Positions 23,101 to 35,100 of a stretch of DNA of 64,000 nt are shown piece by piece. Where the stretch lies: contig JABAKD010000011.1 of the NCBI GenBank assembly GCA_012845835.1, positions 11,408,381-11,472,380 on the forward strand, in the 5' to 3' direction. Below the pieces are notes generated by a model. The model was not told the DNA's origin. It made no database searches and worked only from the letters and a program-made list of their open reading frames with translations. Within the stretch, counting starts at the first letter, position 1. Each line of letters starts with the position of its first letter. The translations under genes and the position numbers were made by a program. Source of the DNA: Undaria pinnatifida (lineage: Eukaryota; Sar; Phaeophyceae; Laminariales; Alariaceae).

Positions 23101-26100
23101 ATTACTTCGATCACAAATCGTGCGCCCATGTCGCTGGGGGACCTGTCCACCGAGCCACCGAGGCGTTCAAGCTGTCATGCTGTCGTATTCTGTATTTGGT
23201 GTATTGCTTGACGTTGTTTTCAAACGTGCGCGTACACGCTGCGTTATGAGTGCGATCTGAATACAACTTTCCGCATGCACGCAACATGCAGCAAGCCCGG
23301 TCGAGTACAGCGGTATACCTGGTGGCCACGAGGAGCACAGCACGCTTGAGTTGGAGGCTTCGGAATCAGTGGTGGCGCTGCTGTTATATATATAGTGTAT
23401 TTGAATATTATTTGTGACCTAAACCTCCTAAAAAATCTCCCCCCCCCACCCCCCCTCTTGCTCTCCCTTACTCAAACGCCCCACCAAATATCGAAATCCG
23501 CCACATTAATAAACACTTCACGCACAGGATATCACCTCATTATCTTTCGAGAGCCATCCATGCCGCTGTGTCCCCCCCCCCCCGCCTCGAACGCCCCCTT
23601 CTTCCCCATCACCCGCACCTTCGCCTAGACCTAGCACCACACGTATAACAAACCCCTCAACTAAAGCCCTTCCCCCCCCCCCCCCCCCCCGCCCCCCACC
23701 CCCGCCCCCACCCCCCACCCCAACCCATCCCAACCCCACCCCCTCGAACACTCCACCCTCTCTTTACTCACTGATTGTACGACTTACCCCAGGATATACA
23801 CGATAAACTGATGTATTATTTCCAAAAATGTCACATTTATCCCCTCGAAATAATGTATAGTTTCCAGGCACATATCGAGCTGCCCCCCCCCCCCCCCCCC
23901 CCCCCGCCCGCCCCCAATAATATACTGGTGCCAAAACCGTCAGATTTATCCCCTCGAAAGGATTTATAGCTTACATGCACAAATTGCCCCTTTCCCCCCC
24001 CCCCCCCCCCCCCCGCCCCCCTCCAAACCCGCTCGCTTTTGATCAAAACCAGGCCCCCCCTTTCCCTTCACAGCTGTCAGATTTTGTCCCCCTCAGAAAC
24101 GGGTTTTATAGTTTCCGCGCACAGACTGACTAAAATCATCCTGTTGACCCTGATAGCTACACTGTAGCTGTAAGGGGAGTCGCCGACCTATATCCTTAAT
24201 GAGGACACACAACTCGTAATGCGCGCGATCGGAGTATCACACACAGCTTGCAAAGATGAGTTTCGACGAAATCTTCGATCTCACAGCTGGAGTGTATTTT
24301 AATTTTTATAATAGAGTGTTTGCGAAAATACGTTTCTAAAAATTTACTTGCCTTCCGCTAAAAAAAGTGAATTGCCTTCCCACCGAGTTTTTGGTGTGTT
24401 TGCGCTAGCGGTAAACAAAATCCTGCAGGCGACGCCTCCGAAATTTAGTAGGGAAACGGGGATGTGCGCGATTGTAACATACGTACGAGTACAGCAGCAG
24501 CAGTACGAGTACTCGTAGTATTATACGATATACGAGTACTCGTTGTACGTACTCCAGTCTGGAGCCTCTCGTTTCAGGTGCAGCAGTACCTGGAACACGG
24601 TACATGCAAGCACCCAACAGACTACAAATCAGAGGTATGGCGGTCTGTCTCGCGCGTAAAAAACTCCTTGTGAGCAGAGACTACCTCATTACACGTGCTA
24701 CAAGCAGAGCAACGCCTTCCTCATGCGACGGAAGGGAAGGCGAAGCGCAGTTTCCCCATGGAACGTGGACCTGTTATTGCGAAGCACCACCCTGCGAAGA
24801 ATCCGCAGTGAACGCAGCGGTTTAGGGCAGAGGAGTTTCCGCTCCTCTGCCCTAAACCGAAAGTCATGTCACGCTTCAGTCGCGGTGATGTTGGAGAAGC
24901 GCGGTGGCTGCTGTCGCACAGATGGACCGATACGAATCCTATCTTGCCAGATGCGGCACACGATAGCCGCAATCAAGGCGCGTGGTGTCGCTCTCTTCGT
25001 TGAGGCTCCTCTCCGCGTGCGTGCGTTCGACTCCGCCAGCTGCGAGAAGTTCACCACAGCTTGCAGCAAGCGCTGAATCCTTGGTCACGGACGCAGAGGG
25101 CAGCAACAGACGGTTCATCACCGGCCTGCTGCATATCTCTGATGTTACGCCTGCGCGTCGTGCTCAGGGTACTACCCTCTCAATCCTCCGTGCGTTCGTA
25201 TTAGTAGCTTGTGTTGTGTCGTGACAACAGCGTGGTGCTTCAAACTGGTCCTGCTTAGGGCGCTATAGACCCTTGCAGAGGCGTTCTGCCTCGGACAAAT
25301 GCTCGGTGTGTTGTAGGCCAATGAAACAGAGAGACAAAATTTACCGTAACTTTTGATCAAAACCTACCTTCGACAAAGTACATTTTTGCCTTTTTTTCAA
25401 ATATTTACCGCAAATATTGCTTCGGGACAATTTTTGAAGAAGTAAATTTCTAAAAACGTACTTTCGCAAACACTCTAATATATACCAGTACATACATAAC
25501 GTACCAGGTTTATGTTATACAAAATACTAGTATTATCTGGAAAATAACAGCGGCATAACAATACATCGTGCGTCGTGGGTCGTGGCGGAAGCGCCGTGTC
25601 CCAAGGGGCATATAGATATAATACGAGACAAGCCGTTTTTGGATTTTGGATATCGCAGTGAAAGGTGTAAATATGAAATATGATGCAATGCATGCAACGG
25701 CATATCTACTATTAATACTGTATCAGGTACAGTAGGATACGGCAGTAGTATGCTATACAGCAGTGTACGATATACATCTGTTCGAGTACGCGTTTCCGGA
25801 GACGGTGGACTTTCCCCCCTGTGCTCCACATGTCGTGGGCATGGATCATGGGCCGAAAAACCGAAAAAAAAAAACAATTGTCGAGACTCCAGGCACGAGA
25901 GACGAGCAGAAACCTCAACCTCCAACCTCACCACTACTGTTAATAGTATATTTAGAAGAATGAAAAATACACTTGAGCTGTGAGATCGACCAAAAAGGAT
26001 ATTAGTATATGCAGATATGATATGATATCATACCGGCTCGTACCAGTTGCTACATGTATTTTCGTAACGTGTTTTTTTCTTTACGAGCTGGTGGCATTAT

Positions 26101-29100
26101 TTTATCATATAATAAAGAAAAAAAACGAAAAAAAGCTTCAGCTGTGAGGTCGACCAAAAAGGTTTATTATAAAAATAAAAATACACTGCAGCTGTGAGAT
26201 CAAAGGTTTCGTCGGACCTTATATATGCAAGCTGTGTGTGATATTCCATCGCGCGTATTGCTCGGTGTGTGTCCTCATATGATATAGGGCTGGGCACTGG
26301 CTGACTCAGTCAGCATCGATTATGCTGTGGTAAAAACCAATCAGTATACTGGACTGCAGCAGTATACTGGCCGAGCAATAGCCCCCCCCCGGCTCGTGAG
26401 GGGGGCCCCCGCTGGGGGCCCCGACGCAGGCCCCACAAATACGCATTTATCGCTTCATTTCCCATCACAATCGGGGCTCAAAACTGTGTTGGCCAAGGGT
26501 GGTTGCGGTCACGTACACAGAAAAAATCAAGAAAAAGTCAAGAATAACACATGCAACATGGAGCAATGATGTGACGTTCTTCATGTTGGTGTTCGCGCAA
26601 GTGCATTATAAATCGTTCTGACGTATCATATTTAATATTCAGTACTTACTGCTGTTACTCCATCGCTCCTACCCTTCAAGGCTTGGGGCACCGGGTACTA
26701 GGCTCTCACCAGCAAACAAAACACAGGGAAGCTCTGACGAATAAAATACAAAAACGAAACGAAAAACAAAAACAAAAAAACGAAGGACCGCTACGAGTAG
26801 TCGGTCACGTAACCGGTATCAGGTATCACGTACTCAACGCCGAGAAAGACCCAACCATGAAAAACATGGAAGGAAGGAACGCGTGAAGAATCTCAACGGC
26901 CGCGGGGTGGCGGAGATCTTCTAGCGTACAAACAGGGAAATAGGCGAAAGGAAGGAACGCGTGAAAAGGAGCAACAGCCGGGGGGGTGGCGGAGATCTTT
27001 CAGCGAACACAAAAAAAAATACCCCCAAAAAGTGTCGAGTGAACCACAAAGAAAGAAGGAAATACAACAGGGTTGACAAAAAGACAACATAGCAACACAG
27101 ACGAGCAGCTAAAGGATATACCGCAACTCCGTATCATATACCAGATATGTTCAACGATAAAAATACACGAAATTCTATAAAACAAGAGGTGAACAACACC
27201 CAGAGCGGGGGGGAAAGGGGAGGAAGGGGGGGGGGGGTCGGAGAAGTACTGTAACTCATTGGCCAGCATTGGGTGGATTTCCGTACTATAATATGGCATG
27301 TTCATTGGACGTACGTCAAATAAAAACTACTGGTGAACATACTGGTCGGGTCATTCAGTAGATTATTACTGCCAGTAGATTACTACTGCCAGTACATACT
27401 GAGTCAGTGCCCAGCCCTACATATGCTTGAGCGATATACAGTGGGTACCCCCGTTAAGACCACCCCGTGACAACACCAACTTATATGGTCTTATCCACGT
27501 TTCTGTCTTATTCCGCTTTTGAGACCGCGATGGTCTTATCCTGGGATATGACCGAACGCGGTCTTAGATCGGCTAAAACTGTCACGCACACGATTGCTTG
27601 TAACCGCTTCGCTCGACCTATTTAACTCGAAAGTCACCTGCCGTCGGTCCCGTCCCTGAGAGGCATACAGCATAACGGTAAGAGCAATTCGGAACTTCTA
27701 TATTGTGTGCAGACGTTATCGTCCCGAATTAAGACCGGGTTGGGGGGACAGGAGGCAAAACGGTTTTCGCCGGTTTTTTTTCGTGACAAGCCGGTTTACC
27801 TGGTCTTCGGCCTGTGCTAATGGAGGCCAAAAGTTTAAAATTCCTGAAGATCCCAACCAAACCTTTGCGTGGACGGTCGCCTATGAACCCAATTTTGTAG
27901 ATTTTGTTTTTGGAACTTTCCAGTTTTGCGGAAAAAAACGATTTCTCGCGGCGATCTCGGCCAACATCTGGTTGAGAAATTGTCAAGCAGATCTTGGATT
28001 AGACGCGGCGTAATTTCTCGTGCTCCACACACTTCGTTCGACGAAGTCAACGGCAGCGTCGTGAAATCTGAACGTGGCGAGCTCGTTTGGAGCTCCGACC
28101 CTCCCTTGGTGTAGAGTGCTCACTCTATGGTCGGTGATGTGTGGCGGGCGTCCATCAGGCTTCGGTTTAAAACATACTTGGCGGCTGGTGTGAAAAAAAT
28201 TGAGACAAAACCTCTATCGGCTCCCAACGGACGAAAAAGGTAAATTTGAGCGGCTTGGACGAAAGACCAGAGGACAACATAAGCAATCTCTCACGCCATA
28301 GGTCAAGGATCAACATGAACTCTTCAGCGCTGTCACCTACACTCATGTGGCCTTGTCCGGAACGAAGAGGAGTGATCGTGTGTTATCTCTAACTCGAGCT
28401 CCAAGACCAATCGTATGTGGTGGACACTGTTGATCGAGGCTTGCTGAAAGTTGACCAATTGGGCCGCATGATGAAAAAACAGCCCAACAAAAAAGAAGAA
28501 CGTTTTTGCCCCGTAGCGAAGGTGCTGGACATCTTCCAGCAAATGTTTCCAAAAACAAGTTTAGAAACTTTTTGGTCAAACTATCGGCTTTCCATTGGCA
28601 CTGGCCTCATATCTCCCGAAAAGTCTAAAACCGGATGGTCTTGAAGGGGGCACCCACCTCACTGCACCAGGTATCACGTGTATTGTTGTAGGGCACCTAC
28701 CTCACTGCACGACGTATCGCGTGTATTGTTGTAGGAATGTGTGCTTACCAAGACTATGTATGAGCGGCTGAGGATCATTTCTAACGGATAAAATGTCGCG
28801 AACCGTGACGAAAAACTTTACATTTTCGCGGATTGTAAAAATAAAACGTGCATTTTTCGCGAATCGTGATATTTGTCACGAACCATGACAAGAAAAAAAA
28901 AATGAAAATTTGTACATAAACAATTCATGACAAGAAAACGTGATTTTGTCCTGCGAACGTGACATGACGCCAAAATTACAATATCCTGAATCGTGATTTT
29001 TGTCACGAATCGTGTTTCTTGCGTGCTGTACCTAAAAATGATATGAAGATGTGGAATTTAGTAGTCCGAAAAACGAAACAAAACGAAACAAGAGAGCAGG

Positions 29101-32100
29101 AGCTGAAGATGGAAAGCACCAACGTGCTATCAGTCGTTTTGCGTCTCGCACTGCGCTTTTTCAATGCTTTTGATTATTTATTATTTTATGTTTTGATCGT
29201 GTGATGGAGTTTTCGTCTCAGAGCCCCTCTCGCCCACGCCATTCAGCCAATAAAGTTATATCTGGTATGTCGATGTCGGGTAACGTGTAGGTAACGCGTA
29301 ACGACGTGTAACGTGTTCCGTCAAAACTGTACGATACCAGACATGACGTTTCGACGTCACGCTCGTACCGATCACCTGGCATCGCTGGTGTGGATGATTG
29401 CATTTGAGTAACGATTCATTGGTGTCTGACGTCGTGTGTTTTTATGTGTAGGATAACAGACACGCGGTGTGTCGATTCGTCGTCGGTTCTAATCGTATGC
29501 ACACGGTGTGTACTTCAGAGTGGTCGTTTCACTTGAGAGTCGTCGTTTCCCTACTTGCCTTATAGTGCCGGTATATGTCGGCCAATACCGGCAATACAAC
29601 GGACACCGGCATTATTGGGTATAATACCGATACTTGGTACTACGATAGTACAACGGGTTCCAGTCGTTTCAAGCGATTTCACCGGTATTACACCGGAAGT
29701 AGGCACTAGTCAACCGGCACTGCAACGGCAATAGGCAATAATCAACCGGCACTATTCCGGAAACAGGCGCTGATCAACCGGCACTATCGGGAGACCCTCA
29801 CTGTATACAAGTGCTATGTATTGTACAAATCTCGGCTCCTTCGAAGATCAGGAAACCCCAACCGTCGAAGCTCGCAAGAACCCTCCCAAACCGAGGGCGG
29901 CTTCGTGGTGGGGCGTATGTCGTGTGATGTGCCGTCTTCCCGACGTCCGATACGGTGCGGTACCCGATGCTGCTGGCACATGCACCCATTCGCCTCATGA
30001 ACATTACGACAGACAGTTATAAAAAGTGTTGTCTCACACATCCCAGGCACCCTGGTATCTATTTATAGCCAAGATGCAGCGGCATTGTATACTAGGGTGT
30101 ATGTATGATACGAGTAACATGTTTTGTGTGGTCGTTTCTGCGTTTCTGGCCGTCTCGCGCCCGCTTACGTACTCCGTTTTGCTGTGATATGTTTGTGGTT
30201 TGCTTGTGCTCGACAACCAACCGGTCCCAGGTTTCCGTTTGCCGACCATACCTGCCCCACCCTGGAGTCCGTGGTGGACTTTTGCGAGAGCGCGAAGGCC
30301 TGGCTAGACATGCATGAGGATAACGTAGTGTCTCTCCACTGCAAGGCGGGCAAGGGAAGAGCGGGGATCATGGCGGCGTGCCTCATGGTCCGCTTGGGGG
30401 AGACTGCCAGCGCGTCGGTCTCGAAGTTTGATGAGGTGAAATGGCTTTTGACATCTTGGCATGCTGGCACAGGTTTCTGTGCGCACGTGAAGAATATATT
30501 GCGCGCCTCGACTGTCTTGTACCTGGTGCAGTGGGATACCCGATTTAACAACGTCCAGAATGAGAGAAAGTGGACTAAAGCGCGATCTGATCGGCGGGTC
30601 ACCCCTTCTGACGCCTATATGATACCCAATCTGAGGTAACAGCGGCACCGATGACAACGGTAACACTGGCCTGTTGTATGGGGCTCTTAACCCATTTGCA
30701 ACTCCTAATATAATATTCCTAGTCCAACTCCAAGTGTTTCGTCCCCATGTCGGGACTACGGTGCTAAAAGGGTTGAGGGTTACATCGGGTTCCCCTTTAT
30801 CATACTACTATTTACAGTAGTTTGGTGAGGCGAAATGGCTTGGGATGGGTTCCCATGCTGACGCCGGTTGCTGTGTGAAGTATGAAGGTTGGATTGCGCT
30901 CCTCTATTCTGCATTTCGTACAGTTCGACGAGGTGATATGGCTTGAAACGTCTTGGCATGCTGGCACGGGTTGCTGTGTGGAATGTGAGGGTTGTAGATT
31001 GCGCGCCTCGCCTGTCTTGGGTTTGGCGTGTGTGCGCGCGCCGACGGTAAGTGCGACGTCGTGGTGTGCATTTGCTGCTGGTCTAGACATGGTGCTGCAC
31101 CCACGTTTGACTTGCCACAGCAGCATAAGCCCCTATAGAACCGCACCTTTGTTTTTGTCGACAAGATACTTGGAATTGGTTTAGGCTTATGTGTGCTGCT
31201 GTATAGACTAAACGATAGCCTCGTTTGGGCTGGTCGGTCGGTGTTGCTTGCGCGGTTAGCCCTGGATGAGCCTCTATTTGATTTTTATTTAGTTTCCAAA
31301 GAACTTTTTTATGTTATACCTGGTATGTAGCTCATAGAAACGCCTGTACATGTAGCTCATAGGAACGCCTGTGTCGCCCTATTTCAACTTACGACATTCC
31401 CCTGGGGGTTTTAAGCCAAGCACATCCCGAAGGGGACGCTTGTAAGAGTTAATACTTTTTTTTTGCTCTTGTCTTATATTATCTGCGCATTCTTCTTTCT
31501 CTTTCTCCCTCCCTCGACGTAACTCAGATCGGGGGTCACTGAGAAGGGCTCTTCTCCCCCTCCGCACTACGGTACGCGCCTTCGTTTTTATCGCCAGAAG
31601 ACCTCAGCTATTTTCTTCCCTCGTCAACTCGCAACGAATTGCGCTTACCCACACTGCTCCGTAGGCTCTCAGCAGTCGTTTTCATTTTATTTTTTATTTT
31701 TGCAGATATACTCAAAACTCCGACCCACGTGGGATTCAAACCCCTGAACAAACTCTAGTAGCAAACGAGTTTAACCACTAGACCACCGGGGCGACCGGCT
31801 AATACTGTGTGAATGCAATATTACGGAAGCAAGGCCCTGTCATTGTCACGAGAGTCGCTCGCACGTTCACCCTGCCGCGGTACGCAAGCAACTTTGAATG
31901 CTCAGGTCGGTGCCACGCCCGTTTGCCCCTAACGCTATTGCTGAGCAGACGAGGGTCTCTGACTTGAAAGGACTGACCGTGGTCAATCAACGGAAGTGGC
32001 CGTTTTTATACGAGAGACTCGTCAAGGAGGTGAGGCTCGCTTTAGTGACTGAATTTGGTATTACCAGGCTTTTGAAGATTCATACAGTGGTAACGATGTT

Positions 32101-35100
32101 CAAGGATTTGGATATAGTGGTAAATACTCGAGGGATACCCGGGTAGGTACCCGAGTACAACCAGAACAAGCAGGTTTGATACCCATGTACCCCGGAGTAT
32201 GCACCCTACGAAACACACCCTTGTTTGGCGCTTGTTTACCCCTCAATTGACAATATACCGTTTTTGAAAAGAAATGTAGCAACCACGACGGCCTTGAAAC
32301 ATACCTTGCCTCGTCCTTGGTATCTGGTGTGTACCATGCTGCGATACAAGGCTTCCCTTCGGGATGGGATTGACCTGATATCCCGGGTGCGTCGCAAGTC
32401 GAAAAGGGGAAACACCGGCGTTTCAATGATGTGTATGAGCTGCTACTGTTTTTGCTGCTGCTGTATGCTTCGTGCACCTTTTATGAGGTCCGACGATGTG
32501 TGTTTGATTGTTGATCGCACGTGAAGATGTTGTGGTGTTTCGATCTCCTGCTGTGCACCAACCACACACATACGCCGTGATTACTGGCACAAACGCAAGA
32601 TCTGAAACTCGGCTGCCGTTGTACTCGTTGCTGCTGTGCTGTCGCTTTATACTGATTTCGTGACTGCGAGGCTGGGCGACTGCTTTTAAAAAATCACCGC
32701 TCGTCCTGGTCGTTTTGTGTGCTTTGACAGCACGCACTCCACTCACACATGCCAGTCCATACATACGCGCACACACATGCATACAGAATCACTTTCCGTG
32801 GCTGTCACAGAGGAGTGCTGCTGCTGTTGCTGCTTTGATCGTAGCAGACAGCAGAGAGGGTGGATATAAATGGACTGATAATGTTGTATAGCAGGCGGGA
32901 GGGCGAAGCGGGTATACAAAAGTGTGAGAGCGGAACTGGCTATTTAAAAAGAGCAAACAAAATGTGGGGTTTGCCATGGCCCTGCTCGGCTCAGCAAGGC
33001 GGAACGCAACCTCTTGACAAAAGAGCCAGCTCAGCGACTTTAGATGCTCAGAGCACGCGCCACTGAGCTCGGCCGGGATCCAGACGTGCGTCGTAACGTA
33101 CCAACGAACTCCTTGCTTGCCCCGGGCCGAAAGCGCGAGAAAAAAAACTCGGCCGCTGGAGAACAGCATGCCCAAAAGAAAGGTGCATAATATATCACAT
33201 ACAAACCTGGTATCTAATACACAAACGAACTGCTTTATGCGAAGAGAACCCAAAATAACGCACATCTGGTATTGGAACAGCATGCCCAATAGAAAAGTGC
33301 ATAAAAAAATTACAGATACAAAACTAATAAACAAACGATCTGCTTTATGCGAAGAGAACACACTATAATTACGCACAACTGGTATATATGGCATGTCCTC
33401 GAAAATTAAATAATGGTGTTTATGGGCGTGCCCGCTGTTGGTTATTTTCGTCCTCTGCCGAAAACACACCTCGGATCGATAACGATCTATACTATTAGCT
33501 TCATCTTATACTTATATTACAAGGTTCCCCTTCGGGATGCGGATAACGTGAAACCCCGGGGGCGTCGCAAGGCGAAAAGGGAGACACCGGTAATACACGT
33601 ATAAATATGTTTCCACCTATAATGGTGTTACGCGTATTCACATAGATGAACCCCACTGCTCTTCTTAAAGGAAACGTGTGGCATGAGCTAGCGCATTGCT
33701 CCAAAAAAAAGTAGTACTCAGCGGGAAGAGTTTGATAGCGGTGGGTGCACGTTGTACTCATGTACGCACAAACGAGTTATTAGCGGACAGGGGCTGCTGT
33801 GCACCGTACGTGGAATAGTGCTCGTTGCTATATATAGTACGTCACACGCGCTTGGTGGTAATGGATAGGGTTGACCAGCCAATGTCGGTCGCTCTTGGAT
33901 GTTGTACAATAATTAATTGGTTGGCGGCAACAACTTCGGTATGTGTGGCGTACGTGGTAGGATTTTCCAGGAGTTGGAAGAAGTGTTCAACGCTTTGGTA
34001 CTGTGTTTGAGGGGAACCGAAACCTTGATGTAGTGATATCGTTTATCCCCGTAGAAAGTAGAGCTAGGCTGATAGTGTTCCCGCCTGAACCCGCCACTGC
34101 TTGATGCATGTGGTCAGAAATGTATATGTGTATGATATGTGTACGATAATAGCAACCGACCTAGAACCGATCCACCCAGCCAATCAGATGGCGTCCTGGG
34201 CGCGTGGCGAACGTTGAAATAGAACTGTACCCGATTTTGGCCACAGCAGCACCATGTATATACCTGAGTTTGGCTCTCGCTAATAAGGAGGTATATATCC
34301 TTGATCCCTACCCATGGTTCCACTCTGCCCCCAAAAAATATTTGGTCTGGTCGAGACTCGCGTGCATGCTGCGCTCGCGATGCATGCCACCCTCGCCTCG
34401 CTCGGCGCCATCTTCCAAGCTTTCCCCGCTCTATGTCCCTGTGAGCCCCGCCTCCAGCGCGGAGAGATGCAAGCCGTGCCCTGTGGCGCTCGTTCCAACA
34501 CTCGGCTGCTCCCGGCCTCTACCTCCCACCCTCTACCTCCCAGCCTCCTCCTGCTGGCATCCGCTCTGTCCGGAAATATAATACCGGGATATGTATTTTT
34601 GTTCAAGTAAAAACCGTCCTTATATTCGGACACGTCTAGTTACCCCGCAAGAGAAAAATAAACACACCGCGTCAACCACGCCCACAGACGCTTTCGCTCC
34701 TGCCACGACGAGCGGCCGCCCGCGCGGCGGGAGAGCGCAGGCCGGTTTACCCTTGCCTGCACCCCTGCCCACGCACCCACGTCGAGATCCGGGGCCGAAA
34801 TTATATGTTGTGTCGGGTCTGGCAGACAGATCCGACCCAGAAATTATGCGTTAGATCATACCAATTTTACGATTCCCATCCAGCAACATGATCTGTAGGC
34901 CATGCAGATCGCATAGACCAGGAGTATGTCTTCCCTGAATAGCATAGACCATGAATGGGGGCTGGTCTGTTAGACAGGTGAAACATTACGATCGCCCTTT
35001 TCTGCTTGATCATCCTCGCCACGAACGTCGTGCCCGAACGTCCTTGCATTGCTGCAATGTCTTTTCGGGGGGGGGTTGTGGAGCAGTTGTGGGGTGTGCA

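Larger units (their letters stand above)
18175..30230 (+). other. PTEN intron 2: 12.06-kb GC-AG intron packed with transposons
   Basis: The donor is GAGAG|GCAAGT, the usual strong form of a GC donor. The acceptor is CGGTCCCAG|G. The AG left by exon 2 joins the G of exon 3 to give Arg, directly continuing the alignment (CER-FPFADH against human RVAQYPFEDH). Contents are listed separately. Confidence 0.85.

Noticed and set aside
23395-24050. Pro/Gly-rich proteins from C-run frames
   Set aside because: Frames of pure C or G runs inside a repeat element.
31720-31800. tRNA gene on the minus strand
   Set aside because: Good A and B boxes, but it continues into a SINE body shared with 21170-21590.
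32789-33469. 226-codon minus-strand frame with repeated CTFLLGMLF
   Set aside because: The repeat is a 114-bp DNA tandem duplication; length is a multiple of three, so the frame survives by chance.
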